DNA of 64,000 nucleotides from NCBI RefSeq assembly GCF_003609575.1, contig NZ_MBTA01000028.1, positions 124,001 through 188,000 on the forward strand, in the 5' to 3' direction. Within the stretch, counting starts at the first letter, position 1. Every line of letters starts with the position of its first letter. The position numbers and the translations under genes were made by a program. The stretch is from Pelobium manganitolerans (GTDB lineage: Bacteria; Bacteroidota; Bacteroidia; Sphingobacteriales; Sphingobacteriaceae). A model generated the notes under the pieces. It saw only the letters and a list, made by a program, of their open reading frames with translations. It was not told the DNA's origin and ran no database searches. Shown in pieces: positions 23,766-32,561 of this stretch.

Positions 23766-25832
23766 ATGATGATCCGATTTCTTTTTGCCTTAACTGTTTT
23801 TTTGGGTTATAATTTAATACTGCACGCCCAAAATCCAAACGATTTGTGGCTACAGCAACATCCCGCCAAAGCGGTAAATGTGCAGTATAAAAGCAAATCG
23901 CCCCTGGTTTTAAATGCGGTTAAAGCTTTAAAGCAATATTGGCAAGGGAAAGAAGGCGCCGACATCAGTTTAAAACTGGTTAAAAGCACCGCCATAAAGG
24001 CAGAGGGTTATCAAATAAGCGGAAATACCATCAGCGCCACCACAGAAAAGGGTCTATTGTACGGCGCCTACGCCATGTTAAGGGCACAAATAAGCGACGA
24101 AAATGTGGCAGCCCTCGTCTCTAATCCATCTTACGAAAACCGGATTTTAAACCATTGGGATAATTTAGACGGTTCGGTTGAGCGCGGATATGCGGGCAAG
24201 TCTATTTTTTGGCGCGGTGAAGGAGATTTAACGGTTAGCAAAGCCGATTTAGATCGCTGGAAAAAGTATGCGGAGGCAAATGCATCCATCGGGATAAACG
24301 GCTCGGTGCTAAACAACGTAAATGCTTCGGCAAAAATGCTATCGGCGCCGGTGCTGCAGCGTGTAAAAGCAATAGCGGCGGTGTTGCGCCCGTACGGCAT
24401 CAAAACTTATTTGTCGGTAAATTTTTCGTCGCCAACAATGTTGCGCGATTTAAAAACCGCGGATCCCTTGAACGCCGACGTAATAGCGTGGTGGCATAAG
24501 AAAGTGGCCGAGATTTATAAAGAGATTCCAGATTTTGGAGGTTTTTTAGTGAAAGCGAACAGCGAGGGGCAACCCGGCCCGCAAGATTTTGGACGCACCC
24601 ATGCCGATGGCGCAAATATGCTGGCAGATGCTTTGAAGCCTTACGGCGGATTGGTGATGTGGCGTGCCTTTGTGTATAGCCCTTCTAACGAAGACCGTGC
24701 AAAACAGGCTTATCAGGAGTTTGTTCCTTTGGACGGGAAGTTCCGCGATAATGTGATCATCCAAGTAAAAAACGGACCAATTGATTTTCAGCCCCGCGAG
24801 CCTTTTAGCCCTTTATTTGGCGCCATGCAACATAGCAGTGTAATGCCCGAATTTCAGGTTACGCAAGAATATTTAGGCCACGCCTACCAAGTTGCATTTT
24901 TGGCGCCCATGTGGGAAGAATGCTTAAACAGCGATACCTACCAAAAGGGTGAAGGCAGCACGGTGGCTAAAGTAACAGACGGAACCTTATTTTCGCAAAA
25001 ACATAGTGCGATTGCCGGCGTAGCCAACACCGGTTTGGATAGTAATTGGAGCGGTTACACCCTGGGCCAGGCCAATTGGTACGCTTTCGGCCGTTTAGCA
25101 TGGGACAACCAGTTGAAAAGTGATCAGATTGCTGACGAATGGCTAAAACTGACCTTTAAACAACAAGCACAGCCAGATTTGATCCAAGATTGGAACAAAA
25201 ACTTTCTTCAGCCGGTAAAGAATATTTTACTGGAAAGCAGAGAAGCCGTGGTAAACTATTCTATGCCTTTAGGCTTGCACCATATTTTTGCGGCACACCA
25301 TCATTTTGGCCCCGGACCGTGGTGGGCGCCTAAAAATGCACGGCCCGATTGGACACCGCCTTATTACCACCAGGCAGATTCATTGGGCATTGGTTTTGAC
25401 CGTACACCCAGCGGCAGCAATGCCACTAGCCAATATCATCAGCCTTTAGCGGATGTTTTTAACAACCCAGATACCTGCCCAGAAATGTACCTGCTGTGGT
25501 TTCATCATTTACCGTGGACTTACCAAACAAAAAGCGGCAGAAGCCTGTGGGACGAACTTTGTTTCCGTTACGATAAGGGTTTGCAACAGGTGCGAAACTT
25601 CCAAAAAGTTTGGGATAAAACCAGTTTATACACCAGTGTAGAAGTCTATGAAGAAACACAGGCGGTATTAAAAAGGCAAACTTTTGATGCGCAGGTTTAT
25701 AAAGATGCTTGCTTACTGTATTTCCAGCAGTTTAGCAAAATGCCAATTCCGCACGAGCTGGAACGCCCTGTTTTTGATTTGAAAGCTTTGGAAAGTGGTG
25801 ATCCGTTGGATTTTTATCCGCAAGAAAAATAA
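23766..25832 (+). CDS. GH67 alpha-glucuronidase
   Basis: GH67 removes 4-O-methyl-glucuronic acid from the non-reducing terminal xylose of aldouronic acids. The 688-residue protein has a signal peptide ending at LHAQ. The proton donor E267 (KANSEGQPGP) and the base pair D340 (NGPIDFQPREP) and E368 (FQVTQEYLG) are present; their spacing (73 and 28 residues) equals that of the characterised Cellvibrio enzyme (E292, D365, E393). The ATG at 23766 is used; a TTG one codon earlier is ignored. GH67 works after GH8/GH10-type cutting, so it complements the two internal-acting GH115 enzymes encoded nearby. Confidence 0.96.
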   Translation: MMIRFLFALTVFLGYNLILHAQNPNDLWLQQHPAKAVNVQYKSKSPLVLNAVKALKQYWQGKEGADISLKLVKSTAIKAEGYQISGNTISATTEKGLLYGAYAMLRAQISDENVAALVSNPSYENRILNHWDNLDGSVERGYAGKSIFWRGEGDLTVSKADLDRWKKYAEANASIGINGSVLNNVNASAKMLSAPVLQRVKAIAAVLRPYGIKTYLSVNFSSPTMLRDLKTADPLNADVIAWWHKKVAEIYKEIPDFGGFLVKANSEGQPGPQDFGRTHADGANMLADALKPYGGLVMWRAFVYSPSNEDRAKQAYQEFVPLDGKFRDNVIIQVKNGPIDFQPREPFSPLFGAMQHSSVMPEFQVTQEYLGHAYQVAFLAPMWEECLNSDTYQKGEGSTVAKVTDGTLFSQKHSAIAGVANTGLDSNWSGYTLGQANWYAFGRLAWDNQLKSDQIADEWLKLTFKQQAQPDLIQDWNKNFLQPVKNILLESREAVVNYSMPLGLHHIFAAHHHFGPGPWWAPKNARPDWTPPYYHQADSLGIGFDRTPSGSNATSQYHQPLADVFNNPDTCPEMYLLWFHHLPWTYQTKSGRSLWDELCFRYDKGLQQVRNFQKVWDKTSLYTSVEVYEETQAVLKRQTFDAQVYKDACLLYFQQFSKMPIPHELERPVFDLKALESGDPLDFYPQEK

Positions 25833-25835
25833 AAT

Positions 25836-27257
25836 ATGACAAAGTTGCTTTTAGCAATGTTTTTTCTTATTTCCCTAAATTCTTTAGGGCAACAACAGGT
25901 GAAATTTGAAGTTGAAAAACTGGCTCCACCACAACAACACCTGGCTACTAAAAGTTACGAGGACATATATAGAACACTGATACTTTCTGATGTAAAATTA
26001 AACTTATCGCAAATACAGAAAGAAAAGGTGGATTTTCCATTCAATATAGTCGCAAAAAGCGAAGCGCCGGACAGCCTTGTTTCTTTCGGTTACCATTCTT
26101 TTTTTTCGGGTATGTATCAGGCTTATGCTCAACATCGGCCATTCGTAATATCGCCCGATATGATTTGGCTATTAATAAGCCAAGGTTTTGCAAGGCATTT
26201 GAATGCAAATCCGGCAGATTTCGGAAAGCATTTTTCGGTTCTTAAAGACCAAAAGTTGCCGCTAACCGTAACAGCAGATAATCTTTCGTTAAACAGCCCA
26301 GCAAGTGAGTGGGAGAAGATTTTTCCGCAATTCACCAAACAAATTGCCACACTGTCAGACAAAGATTTTATACGGATTTTAACGCCGGAGTTTTCTACAA
26401 CCACGCCTGCCGATAAAATAGCTACAGAAATAACGGTAATGGAAGCTACCAAGCCCTTTTTCGAGTTTATTGTAATTGCGATCGTGTGTGGGATTCCCGA
26501 GATTACGCTTAAAGGTACTCCACAGGATTGGCGAGAACTTTACAAAAACGCAAAAAGGTTAGAGAAGTACAATCTAAAATGGTGGACGGGTGAGCTTGAA
26601 CCTATTTTGAAAAAAATGGTAGAAACCTCAGAAGGTAATATCGACAAAGATTTTTGGAGAAACATGTTTAAATATCATTCGCAAGAAAAATACGGGTCTC
26701 CAAAAGTAATTGACGGATGGATTGTAAAGTTTTTTCCGTATGACAAAAATGGCAGACGGAATAATTTAGAACAGCTAACAGGTGGAGATAATTTACCTGA
26801 TGAGATTGTAAAGGTTGACTTGTGTTATATAGAAGCTTCTGGAAATGACCGCCGGGAAATTCCATTGGAGCTTTGGGCGGGCTTTATAGGTCTTAAACAA
26901 GATGTGAATGATTTTACATTAAGCCCACAGATAGGCTGGATGATACGGAAAAAGGACGTAAACAATGTGGGTATAAAGCAGAAGTTTGCACTTGAAAATA
27001 ATGCGCAGTTTGGTAGTATAGCTATCCGCGTAAACGAAATTCCTGAAGAAGTTTTTGATTTTAAGCGGATTAACAACCTCGAGATTGCTTTTATCGGAGA
27101 TATAATTGTTCCCGAAAGGTTAAAGAAAGTTGAGCTGGGCATACTTAAATTATCTGGCAAAATAAGTAAGCCGGAAATAGATAGGATCAGAAATATGTTT
27201 CCGCCCAGTACGCAATTGATTGTTAATGGCGAACTTATTGATTATCCCAACCAATAA
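25836..27257 (+). CDS. Secreted DUF4419 protein
   Basis: The 473-residue protein has a signal peptide (LLLAMFFLISLNSLGQ). The DUF4419 region begins at about residue 75 with SFGYHSFFSGMYQAYAQH and RPFVISPDMIWLLISQGFA, and continues through KFFPYD and EIPLELWAGFIGLKQD. The family function is unknown; members are common in fungi and bacteria. The ATG lies 3 nt after the GH67 stop, so it is part of the GH43-GH3-GH67 operon. It has a more A/T-rich, less repetitive style than the glycosidase genes around it, and is followed by a C8-A11 tract, hinting at a later arrival. A role in glycan use is suggested only by position. Confidence 0.8.
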   Translation: MTKLLLAMFFLISLNSLGQQQVKFEVEKLAPPQQHLATKSYEDIYRTLILSDVKLNLSQIQKEKVDFPFNIVAKSEAPDSLVSFGYHSFFSGMYQAYAQHRPFVISPDMIWLLISQGFARHLNANPADFGKHFSVLKDQKLPLTVTADNLSLNSPASEWEKIFPQFTKQIATLSDKDFIRILTPEFSTTTPADKIATEITVMEATKPFFEFIVIAIVCGIPEITLKGTPQDWRELYKNAKRLEKYNLKWWTGELEPILKKMVETSEGNIDKDFWRNMFKYHSQEKYGSPKVIDGWIVKFFPYDKNGRRNNLEQLTGGDNLPDEIVKVDLCYIEASGNDRREIPLELWAGFIGLKQDVNDFTLSPQIGWMIRKKDVNNVGIKQKFALENNAQFGSIAIRVNEIPEEVFDFKRINNLEIAFIGDIIVPERLKKVELGILKLSGKISKPEIDRIRNMFPPSTQLIVNGELIDYPNQ

Positions 27258-27275
27258 TGTTTGGATTTCAGTTAC

Positions 27276-27294
27276 CCCCCCCCAAAAAAAAAAA
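27276..27294 (+). repeat. Homopolymer C8-A11 tract
   Basis: Eight C are followed directly by eleven A, 18 nt after the DUF4419 stop codon. It lies outside coding sequence. Confidence 0.9.
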
Positions 27295-27349
27295 TAAAAC
27301 GACGAAAATTTTTAAATGCAACATATCCCACACAAAAAAAGTCGTGTAT

Positions 27350-27383
27350 TTACCGCATCATATAGGTGTTGCAGATGCGGTAA
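27350..27383. promoter_or_regulatory. Perfect 10-bp inverted repeat upstream of GH115
   Basis: TTACCGCATC (27350-27359) and GATGCGGTAA (27374-27383) are separated by 14 nt. There is no T-run, so an operator or mRNA processing hairpin is more likely than a terminator. It lies 127 bp before the GH115 ATG. Confidence 0.55.
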
Positions 27384-27406
27384 TCATAGGGTGTTTTCAA
27401 AAACGA

Positions 27407-27441
27407 AGATCAAATGTTTAAGAAAACATAACTAATGTTCA
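27407..27441 (-). promoter_or_regulatory. Operator-like site B, inverted, before GH115
   Basis: On the minus strand TGAACAT is followed 21 bp later by TAAACAT, the closest pair of half-sites in the window, with the shared T at position 4 but not the shared C. It is in the opposite orientation to sites A and C-F. A -7-like TATATTCG (27470-27477) lies 28 bp away on the plus strand. Confidence 0.45.
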
Positions 27442-27509
27442 AAAAATAGGCTCTTCAGCCACCGTGGCTTATATTCGTTGTTTTATCAATAATATTTTAT
27501 TAAAAGCGT

Positions 27510-30023
27510 ATGTTAAAACCTTGGTTCCGGTCAGTCTGGATTCTTCTTTTTATCGGAGCAATATCGCACGTAGCGGTATTTGCGCAGGTGCAAATAGATA
27601 ATAGTCCTTCACTAAGCACCAAAGCAAATCCCTCTGGCTTTCCTTTAATTGTAAACGGAAAAACAGCCCCTATACTTTTTTCACAAGAAGACTATAAAGG
27701 CGTACACCGTGCAATAAGCAGTCTTAAAAACGACTTCAAAATGGTTTCGGGAAACAGCGAGACTTTTTCTGACGGGCGTTATAAAGTTATCATAGGCACG
27801 CTAGGCAAATCGGGTCTGGTGGACCAGCTTGCCAGGGACAACAAGATTGACCCGCGAACTTTGAGGGGCAAAAACGAAAAGTTTATCATGCAGCTTGTTA
27901 AAAATCCGGCTAAAGACGTAGAAACAGCTTTGGTGATAGCCGGAAGCGATATGCGCGGAACAATTTACGGCATTTATGAGCTATCCAAGCAAATGGGGGT
28001 TTCGCCTTGGTATTATTGGGCAGATGTACCGGTGCAGCAGCAAAAAAATCTGTATTTTAACATAAATTCTGTTTATACAGAAGGCGAGCCGGCGGTGAAA
28101 TACCGGGGCATTTTCTTGAACGATGAAGCGCCTGCTTTAACAGGCTGGGCTAGGGCAACCTTTGGAGGTTACAATCATCAATTTTATGAAAAAGTGTTCG
28201 AATTATTACTGCGCCTAAAAGCGAACTTTATGTGGCCGGCAATGTGGGGAAGCGCATTTTATGATGATGATCCCGAAAACGGAAAACTGGCCAATGAGAT
28301 GGGCATTGTAATGAGCACCTCGCACCACGAACCGATGGCCCGGGCACAACAAGAGTGGAAACGGCACGGCAACGGTGGCGATTGGAACTATCAAACCAAT
28401 AAACAAGGGCTGCAAGATTTTTGGCGTGGAGGCATAGAACGTGCAAAAAATTGGGAAAGCATCATCACCATTGCGATGCGCGGCGATGGCGACGAACCCA
28501 TGAGTGAAGACCAAAATATCGGTTTGCTAGAGCAGATTGTAAAAGATCAGCGGAAAATCATATCGGAAGTAACCGGAAAAAAAGCTTCGGCAACCCCGCA
28601 GGTTTGGGCTTTATATAAAGAAGTGCAAGACTATTACGATAAGGGGATGCGCGTGCCAGATGACGTTACTTTGCTTTTGTGCGACGACAACTGGGGAAAT
28701 GTGCGTAAACTGCCAGCCCTAGGTGCCAAACCGCGTAGCGGAGGTTACGGAATGTATTATCATTTTGATTATGTGGGCGCGCCACGTAACTCTAAATGGT
28801 TAAACGTTACCCAAATTCAAAGAGTTTGGGAACAAATGAACCTAACATACCAGCACGGCGTGGATAAAATTTGGGTGGTAAATGTTGGAGATTTAAAGCC
28901 AATGGAGTACCCGATTTCTTTTTTCTTAGACATGGCCTGGAACCCCAACCAGTTTAACGCCAACAATTTATTAGCACATACAGAAGCGTGGTGCGCGCAA
29001 CAATTTGGCGAGCAATATGCCAAAGAAGCTGCCGAGCTGATTAACCTTTATACCAAATACAACCACCGTGTAACACCCGAGCTTTTAAATGATAGAACAT
29101 ACAGTTTGGAAAATTACAATGAGTTTGAAAGGGTGCGAGATGATTACCGCGATTTGTTGATCCGCGCCATGCGTTTGTATAACCGCATACCCAAACAATA
29201 CCAAGATGCTTTTGATCAGTTAGTGTTATTTCCTATTAACGGTTGTTCTAACTTATACGATATGTACTATGCAGTGGCCATGAATAAAAAACTTGCTGGC
29301 CAGGGCAAAGTCGAAGCCAATAAATGGGCATCCATTGCAGAAGAATGTTTCAAAAGAGACTCTGCTTTAACCTATCATTACAATAAAGAAATAGCCGGCG
29401 GAAAGTGGGCACACATGATGGATCAGGTGCGGATTGGCTACAGATCATGGAACGATCCCAGAAACAGCATTATGCCAAAAGTATTGTATGTTGAGCCTAA
29501 ACAAAGCCAAAAAATCTACGCAGAGAAAAACGGCTATGTATCTATAGAAGCAGAAGATTATTTTAAAGCGCAACCGGGCAAACAGGTACACTGGCAAATC
29601 ATCCCAGATTTAGGCAAAACCAAATCGGGGCTAACCACCATGCCAGTGACCGAAAAATTAAATCCAGACGTTTACGTAGAATACAAAGTTGACCTCCAAA
29701 CCGTAGGCAAAGGAACTTTAACCGTACGCACATCGCCCACCTTAAATTACAACGAAAACAAAGGTTTACGGTACGCGCTCTCTATAGATGGTGGACCCGA
29801 GCAAATTGTAAATATTAATGGGCATTACAGAGGTGAGCTGGGCAAATGGCAAGCAGAACGAGTGATAGACACCAAACATGAGCTTGACTTTGCTAAAAAA
29901 GGAGAGCATAGTATCCGCATCCGGCCTTTGGAGCAGGGCATCGTATTTCAAAAACTGATGCTGGACATGGGAGGTTTAAAACCTTCGTATTTAGGGCCGC
30001 CCGAAAGTGAAGTGAATAACTAG
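27510..30023 (+). CDS. GH115 xylan alpha-1,2-(4-O-methyl)-glucuronidase, copy 1
   Basis: GH115 enzymes remove methyl-glucuronic acid from internal and terminal xyloses of glucuronoxylan. The 837-residue exported protein (signal to VFAQ) has the family blocks KYRGIFLNDEAPALTGWA, FELLLRLKANFMWPAMWG, MSTSHHEPMARAQQEW, AMRGDGDEPM, LCDDNWGNVRKLP and YYHFDYVGAPRNSKW, and the C-terminal beta-rich GH115 domain ending LKPSYLGPPES. It forms its own unit behind operator B and is closed by a 14-bp terminator hairpin. A second, clearly related GH115 is at 43416. Confidence 0.95.
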   Translation: MLKPWFRSVWILLFIGAISHVAVFAQVQIDNSPSLSTKANPSGFPLIVNGKTAPILFSQEDYKGVHRAISSLKNDFKMVSGNSETFSDGRYKVIIGTLGKSGLVDQLARDNKIDPRTLRGKNEKFIMQLVKNPAKDVETALVIAGSDMRGTIYGIYELSKQMGVSPWYYWADVPVQQQKNLYFNINSVYTEGEPAVKYRGIFLNDEAPALTGWARATFGGYNHQFYEKVFELLLRLKANFMWPAMWGSAFYDDDPENGKLANEMGIVMSTSHHEPMARAQQEWKRHGNGGDWNYQTNKQGLQDFWRGGIERAKNWESIITIAMRGDGDEPMSEDQNIGLLEQIVKDQRKIISEVTGKKASATPQVWALYKEVQDYYDKGMRVPDDVTLLLCDDNWGNVRKLPALGAKPRSGGYGMYYHFDYVGAPRNSKWLNVTQIQRVWEQMNLTYQHGVDKIWVVNVGDLKPMEYPISFFLDMAWNPNQFNANNLLAHTEAWCAQQFGEQYAKEAAELINLYTKYNHRVTPELLNDRTYSLENYNEFERVRDDYRDLLIRAMRLYNRIPKQYQDAFDQLVLFPINGCSNLYDMYYAVAMNKKLAGQGKVEANKWASIAEECFKRDSALTYHYNKEIAGGKWAHMMDQVRIGYRSWNDPRNSIMPKVLYVEPKQSQKIYAEKNGYVSIEAEDYFKAQPGKQVHWQIIPDLGKTKSGLTTMPVTEKLNPDVYVEYKVDLQTVGKGTLTVRTSPTLNYNENKGLRYALSIDGGPEQIVNINGHYRGELGKWQAERVIDTKHELDFAKKGEHSIRIRPLEQGIVFQKLMLDMGGLKPSYLGPPESEVNN

Positions 30024-30043
30024 TAACGCACCAAATAGTTTTA

Positions 30044-30080
30044 AAAGAAAGCTTTGAAAGAGAAAATCAAAGCTTTCTTT
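30044..30080 (+). terminator. Strong hairpin terminator after GH115 copy 1
   Basis: A perfect 14-bp stem, AAAGAAAGCTTTGA (30044-30057) with TCAAAGCTTTCTTT (30067-30080), lies 21 nt after the stop codon. The stem itself ends in a T-rich arm. Confidence 0.8.
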
Positions 30081-30239
30081 GCTTTAAAGGGTGTTTTTAT
30101 AAGGATGACTTGCGGGGTTTACCTTAGGCTTTTGACAGGATGACTTTCGATTAAAAGGTGTATGCGATAGGTTGTTTTTTCTCTGAAGATGAGGGGCTAA
30201 CAGCTAGCTTTCTGCCACAAGTTGTATTTGCAGACCGAT

Positions 30240-30274
30240 TGAACATTATTAGCACTATTTTCCACAATTCTTCC
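30240..30274 (+). promoter_or_regulatory. Operator site C before the GH43 gene
   Basis: TGAACAT-TAT-T-AG-C is followed 21 bp later by TCCACAA-TTC-T-TC-C. A -7-like TACTTTTA (30297-30304) is 22 bp after the operator, as at sites A and E. Confidence 0.55.
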
Positions 30275-30363
30275 CTTCTCCTTGGGCTGTGGACTTTACT
30301 TTTACCAAACAGACGGTTCATCCGTTATTAAACCTACATTTCATAAAAATCATTTTTAAATCT

Positions 30364-32466
30364 ATGGTACTATTTAAGTTTCAAAGACCCCACAAATATT
30401 TACAGTCTTTGATGGTTGGTGCATCCGTGCTTCTAGTTACAGTAGCCAACGGCCAAAACAATAATTCTGCTACTAAACCGGCTAATCAGAAATATGTGCA
30501 TGAGGCAATCGGTAATCCGTACTTGCCGCTATGGGAGCATTTGCCAGATGGCGAACCGCGCGTTTTTGAAGACCCAGATAACCCCGGTAAATACAGAGCG
30601 TACATTATTGGTTCGCACGATGTCCGTTTTAGTAGCTATTGCGGTCCCGATATCAGGGTTTGGTCCGCACCGGTGGAAGACCTTAGCTCGTGGAGAGATG
30701 ACGGTCCGGTGTTCACTTACCAGATAAACGGCCAATGGGACGTGATGTATGCGCCAGACTTGGTAGAGGTGAAAAGGAAAGACGGAACCAAAGAATACTA
30801 CCTGTATCCGCACAGCAGAGGACCACGACGCGAAGCCATGGTTGCAAAAGGAAACAGACCGGATGGCCCATTTACACCGGTAAATTTAACCGCCAACGGT
30901 GAAGCAACTTTGCCGGGCAGCATTTTAGGTTTTGATCCGGCGGTGTATATCGAATACGTTACAGATCCAAAAGACCCAGATTACGAAATAGGGTTTAGGG
31001 CTTATGGCTATTGGGGTTTCCAACACTCATCTGCTGCCCAGCTGGACCAAAACACCATGTATTCTTTGAGGCCAGGCACGCAAATTATCGATAGGATGCT
31101 GCCTGCGGGTAGGCGCTATGGCGAAATACGCGATCCGGAAGGCACCAAGTTCCCGCAGATTTATGAGGGCCAAGATTTAGGCAAGTTTAACTTCTTTGAA
31201 GCCTCTTCAATAAGAAAAGTGGGCAATAAATTCGTTACGGTTTATAGCGGATATTCTGGTCCGGATTACGGCGTTAGCAGCTCTAACTCTACCCTCAGAT
31301 ACGCCGTTGCCGATTCTCCTTTAGGCCCGTGGAAAATTGGTGGGGTACTGGTTGATTCACGAGCACCGGTTTTAAACAAAGACGGTTCTGCTATTATTAC
31401 TACCAACGCCGCACATAATACCCACGGAAGTTTACAAGAAATAAACGGGCAGTGGTATGTTTTTTACCATAGGCCGCCAAGAGGCTTCGACTACGCGCGC
31501 CAAGCAATGGTTGCGCCGGTAAAGGTTTCTTGGGATAAAAAATCTGTTGCCGAAGGTGGAACAGTTAACATTACCGGATACGATCCTTACGCTAAAGACA
31601 ACATCTGGACGGCGAAAGACAGCAAAGGTGTAACTTACAGCGGCGCAGAAGTAACATCCGAAGGTTTTAATATCTATGGGATGGATCCGTACAAATACTA
31701 TTCTGCCGGCTACGCTTGTTACCTTTCAGATATTGGTACTCAACAAGATTCCTGGGATATTTGGGATAACAATATGCCTATCGCCAATGTTAAAAACGGG
31801 CATATCATTGGCTACAAATATTTTGGTTTTGGTGGCTTAGCCAAAGCTGATAAAGGGCTGCACGCATTTGAAGGAACAAAAAAAGGCAACCAAACTTTGT
31901 TTAATCTGTTTATTGCGCCAAAAACTGCTAAAAGCTTTAAGGTAAACGTTTGGATGGATGGCCCTTGGGATAACACCGTATGGAAGGGAAAGAAAATTGG
32001 AGAAATTATTGTCCCGGCAAACACAAAACCAGAGACCCAGAAATTTACGGTAGATGTATCAAAATTTGTGGATGGCTTAACCAACAAACACGCTATTTTC
32101 TTAGTAGCAGAGGGCGAGGAGAACGAGACTCTTTTTGACATGGCAGGCTTAGGCTTCAGTAAAAAAGGGAATACGCTAAACCGCCCTGTACCGCCAACTG
32201 TACGTATAGCGGTGAATGGGAAAAATATCGACTTACCTGCAACTCCAGTGCGTTCAACCAATCAAAATGGTTTAGTTGGATACGACATTTATGAAGCGAC
32301 ATACAGCTTGCCAGCTAACAGCACTATGCCTAAGGTTGAGGCAAGTTCTAGCGACCCAAATGTACGTATTGTTGTAGAACAGCCCACTTCAGAAAATAAG
32401 CTAGCCTCTGTAAAGTTTGATTACAAGGGCCTAACTAAAACTTACCGGGTAAATTTCGGCAACTAA
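30364..32466 (+). CDS. Large GH43-type glycosidase with C-terminal carbohydrate-binding-like region
   Basis: From the ATG at 30364 the protein has 700 residues with a signal peptide (about 1-31, ending NGQ). The propeller (about 50-390) shows GEPRVFEDPDNPGKY (base Asp), GFDPAVYIEY (modulator Asp) and FNFFEASSIRK (acid Glu). After about residue 395 two beta-rich regions follow, one CBM6-like (YYSAGYACYLSDIG to FDMAGLGF) and a final Ig-like piece. An upstream GTG frame (30289) contains no signal-like sequence and overlaps the promoter. Probably an arabinofuranosidase or xylosidase; the subfamily is unclear. It is alone behind operator C. Confidence 0.78.
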   Translation: MVLFKFQRPHKYLQSLMVGASVLLVTVANGQNNNSATKPANQKYVHEAIGNPYLPLWEHLPDGEPRVFEDPDNPGKYRAYIIGSHDVRFSSYCGPDIRVWSAPVEDLSSWRDDGPVFTYQINGQWDVMYAPDLVEVKRKDGTKEYYLYPHSRGPRREAMVAKGNRPDGPFTPVNLTANGEATLPGSILGFDPAVYIEYVTDPKDPDYEIGFRAYGYWGFQHSSAAQLDQNTMYSLRPGTQIIDRMLPAGRRYGEIRDPEGTKFPQIYEGQDLGKFNFFEASSIRKVGNKFVTVYSGYSGPDYGVSSSNSTLRYAVADSPLGPWKIGGVLVDSRAPVLNKDGSAIITTNAAHNTHGSLQEINGQWYVFYHRPPRGFDYARQAMVAPVKVSWDKKSVAEGGTVNITGYDPYAKDNIWTAKDSKGVTYSGAEVTSEGFNIYGMDPYKYYSAGYACYLSDIGTQQDSWDIWDNNMPIANVKNGHIIGYKYFGFGGLAKADKGLHAFEGTKKGNQTLFNLFIAPKTAKSFKVNVWMDGPWDNTVWKGKKIGEIIVPANTKPETQKFTVDVSKFVDGLTNKHAIFLVAEGEENETLFDMAGLGFSKKGNTLNRPVPPTVRIAVNGKNIDLPATPVRSTNQNGLVGYDIYEATYSLPANSTMPKVEASSSDPNVRIVVEQPTSENKLASVKFDYKGLTKTYRVNFGN

Positions 32467-32476
32467 TCAAGATTTT

Positions 32477-32508
32477 AAGTTTCTGTGCCTTCATAGGTAC
32501 AGAAACTT
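32477..32508 (+). terminator. Hairpin after the GH43 gene (weak terminator)
   Basis: AAGTTTCTGTGCC and GGTACAGAAACTT form a 13-bp stem with a 6-nt loop, 11 nt after the stop. No T-run follows, so it may only stabilise the mRNA end while CE15 is partly co-transcribed. Confidence 0.5.
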
Positions 32509-32561
32509 ATCTGCTTTGTTGATGCCTACATGATGCCCAAATTTCAGTAAAACAAGTATTT

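Noticed and set aside
27276-27294. Phase-variation switch at the C8-A11 tract
   Set aside because: The tract is outside any coding frame and not placed between -33 and -7 boxes; no invertible element was seen.
30289-30363. N-terminal extension of the GH43 gene from a GTG
   Set aside because: It overlaps the predicted -7 box and delays the signal peptide; the ATG at 30364 gives a normal exported start.
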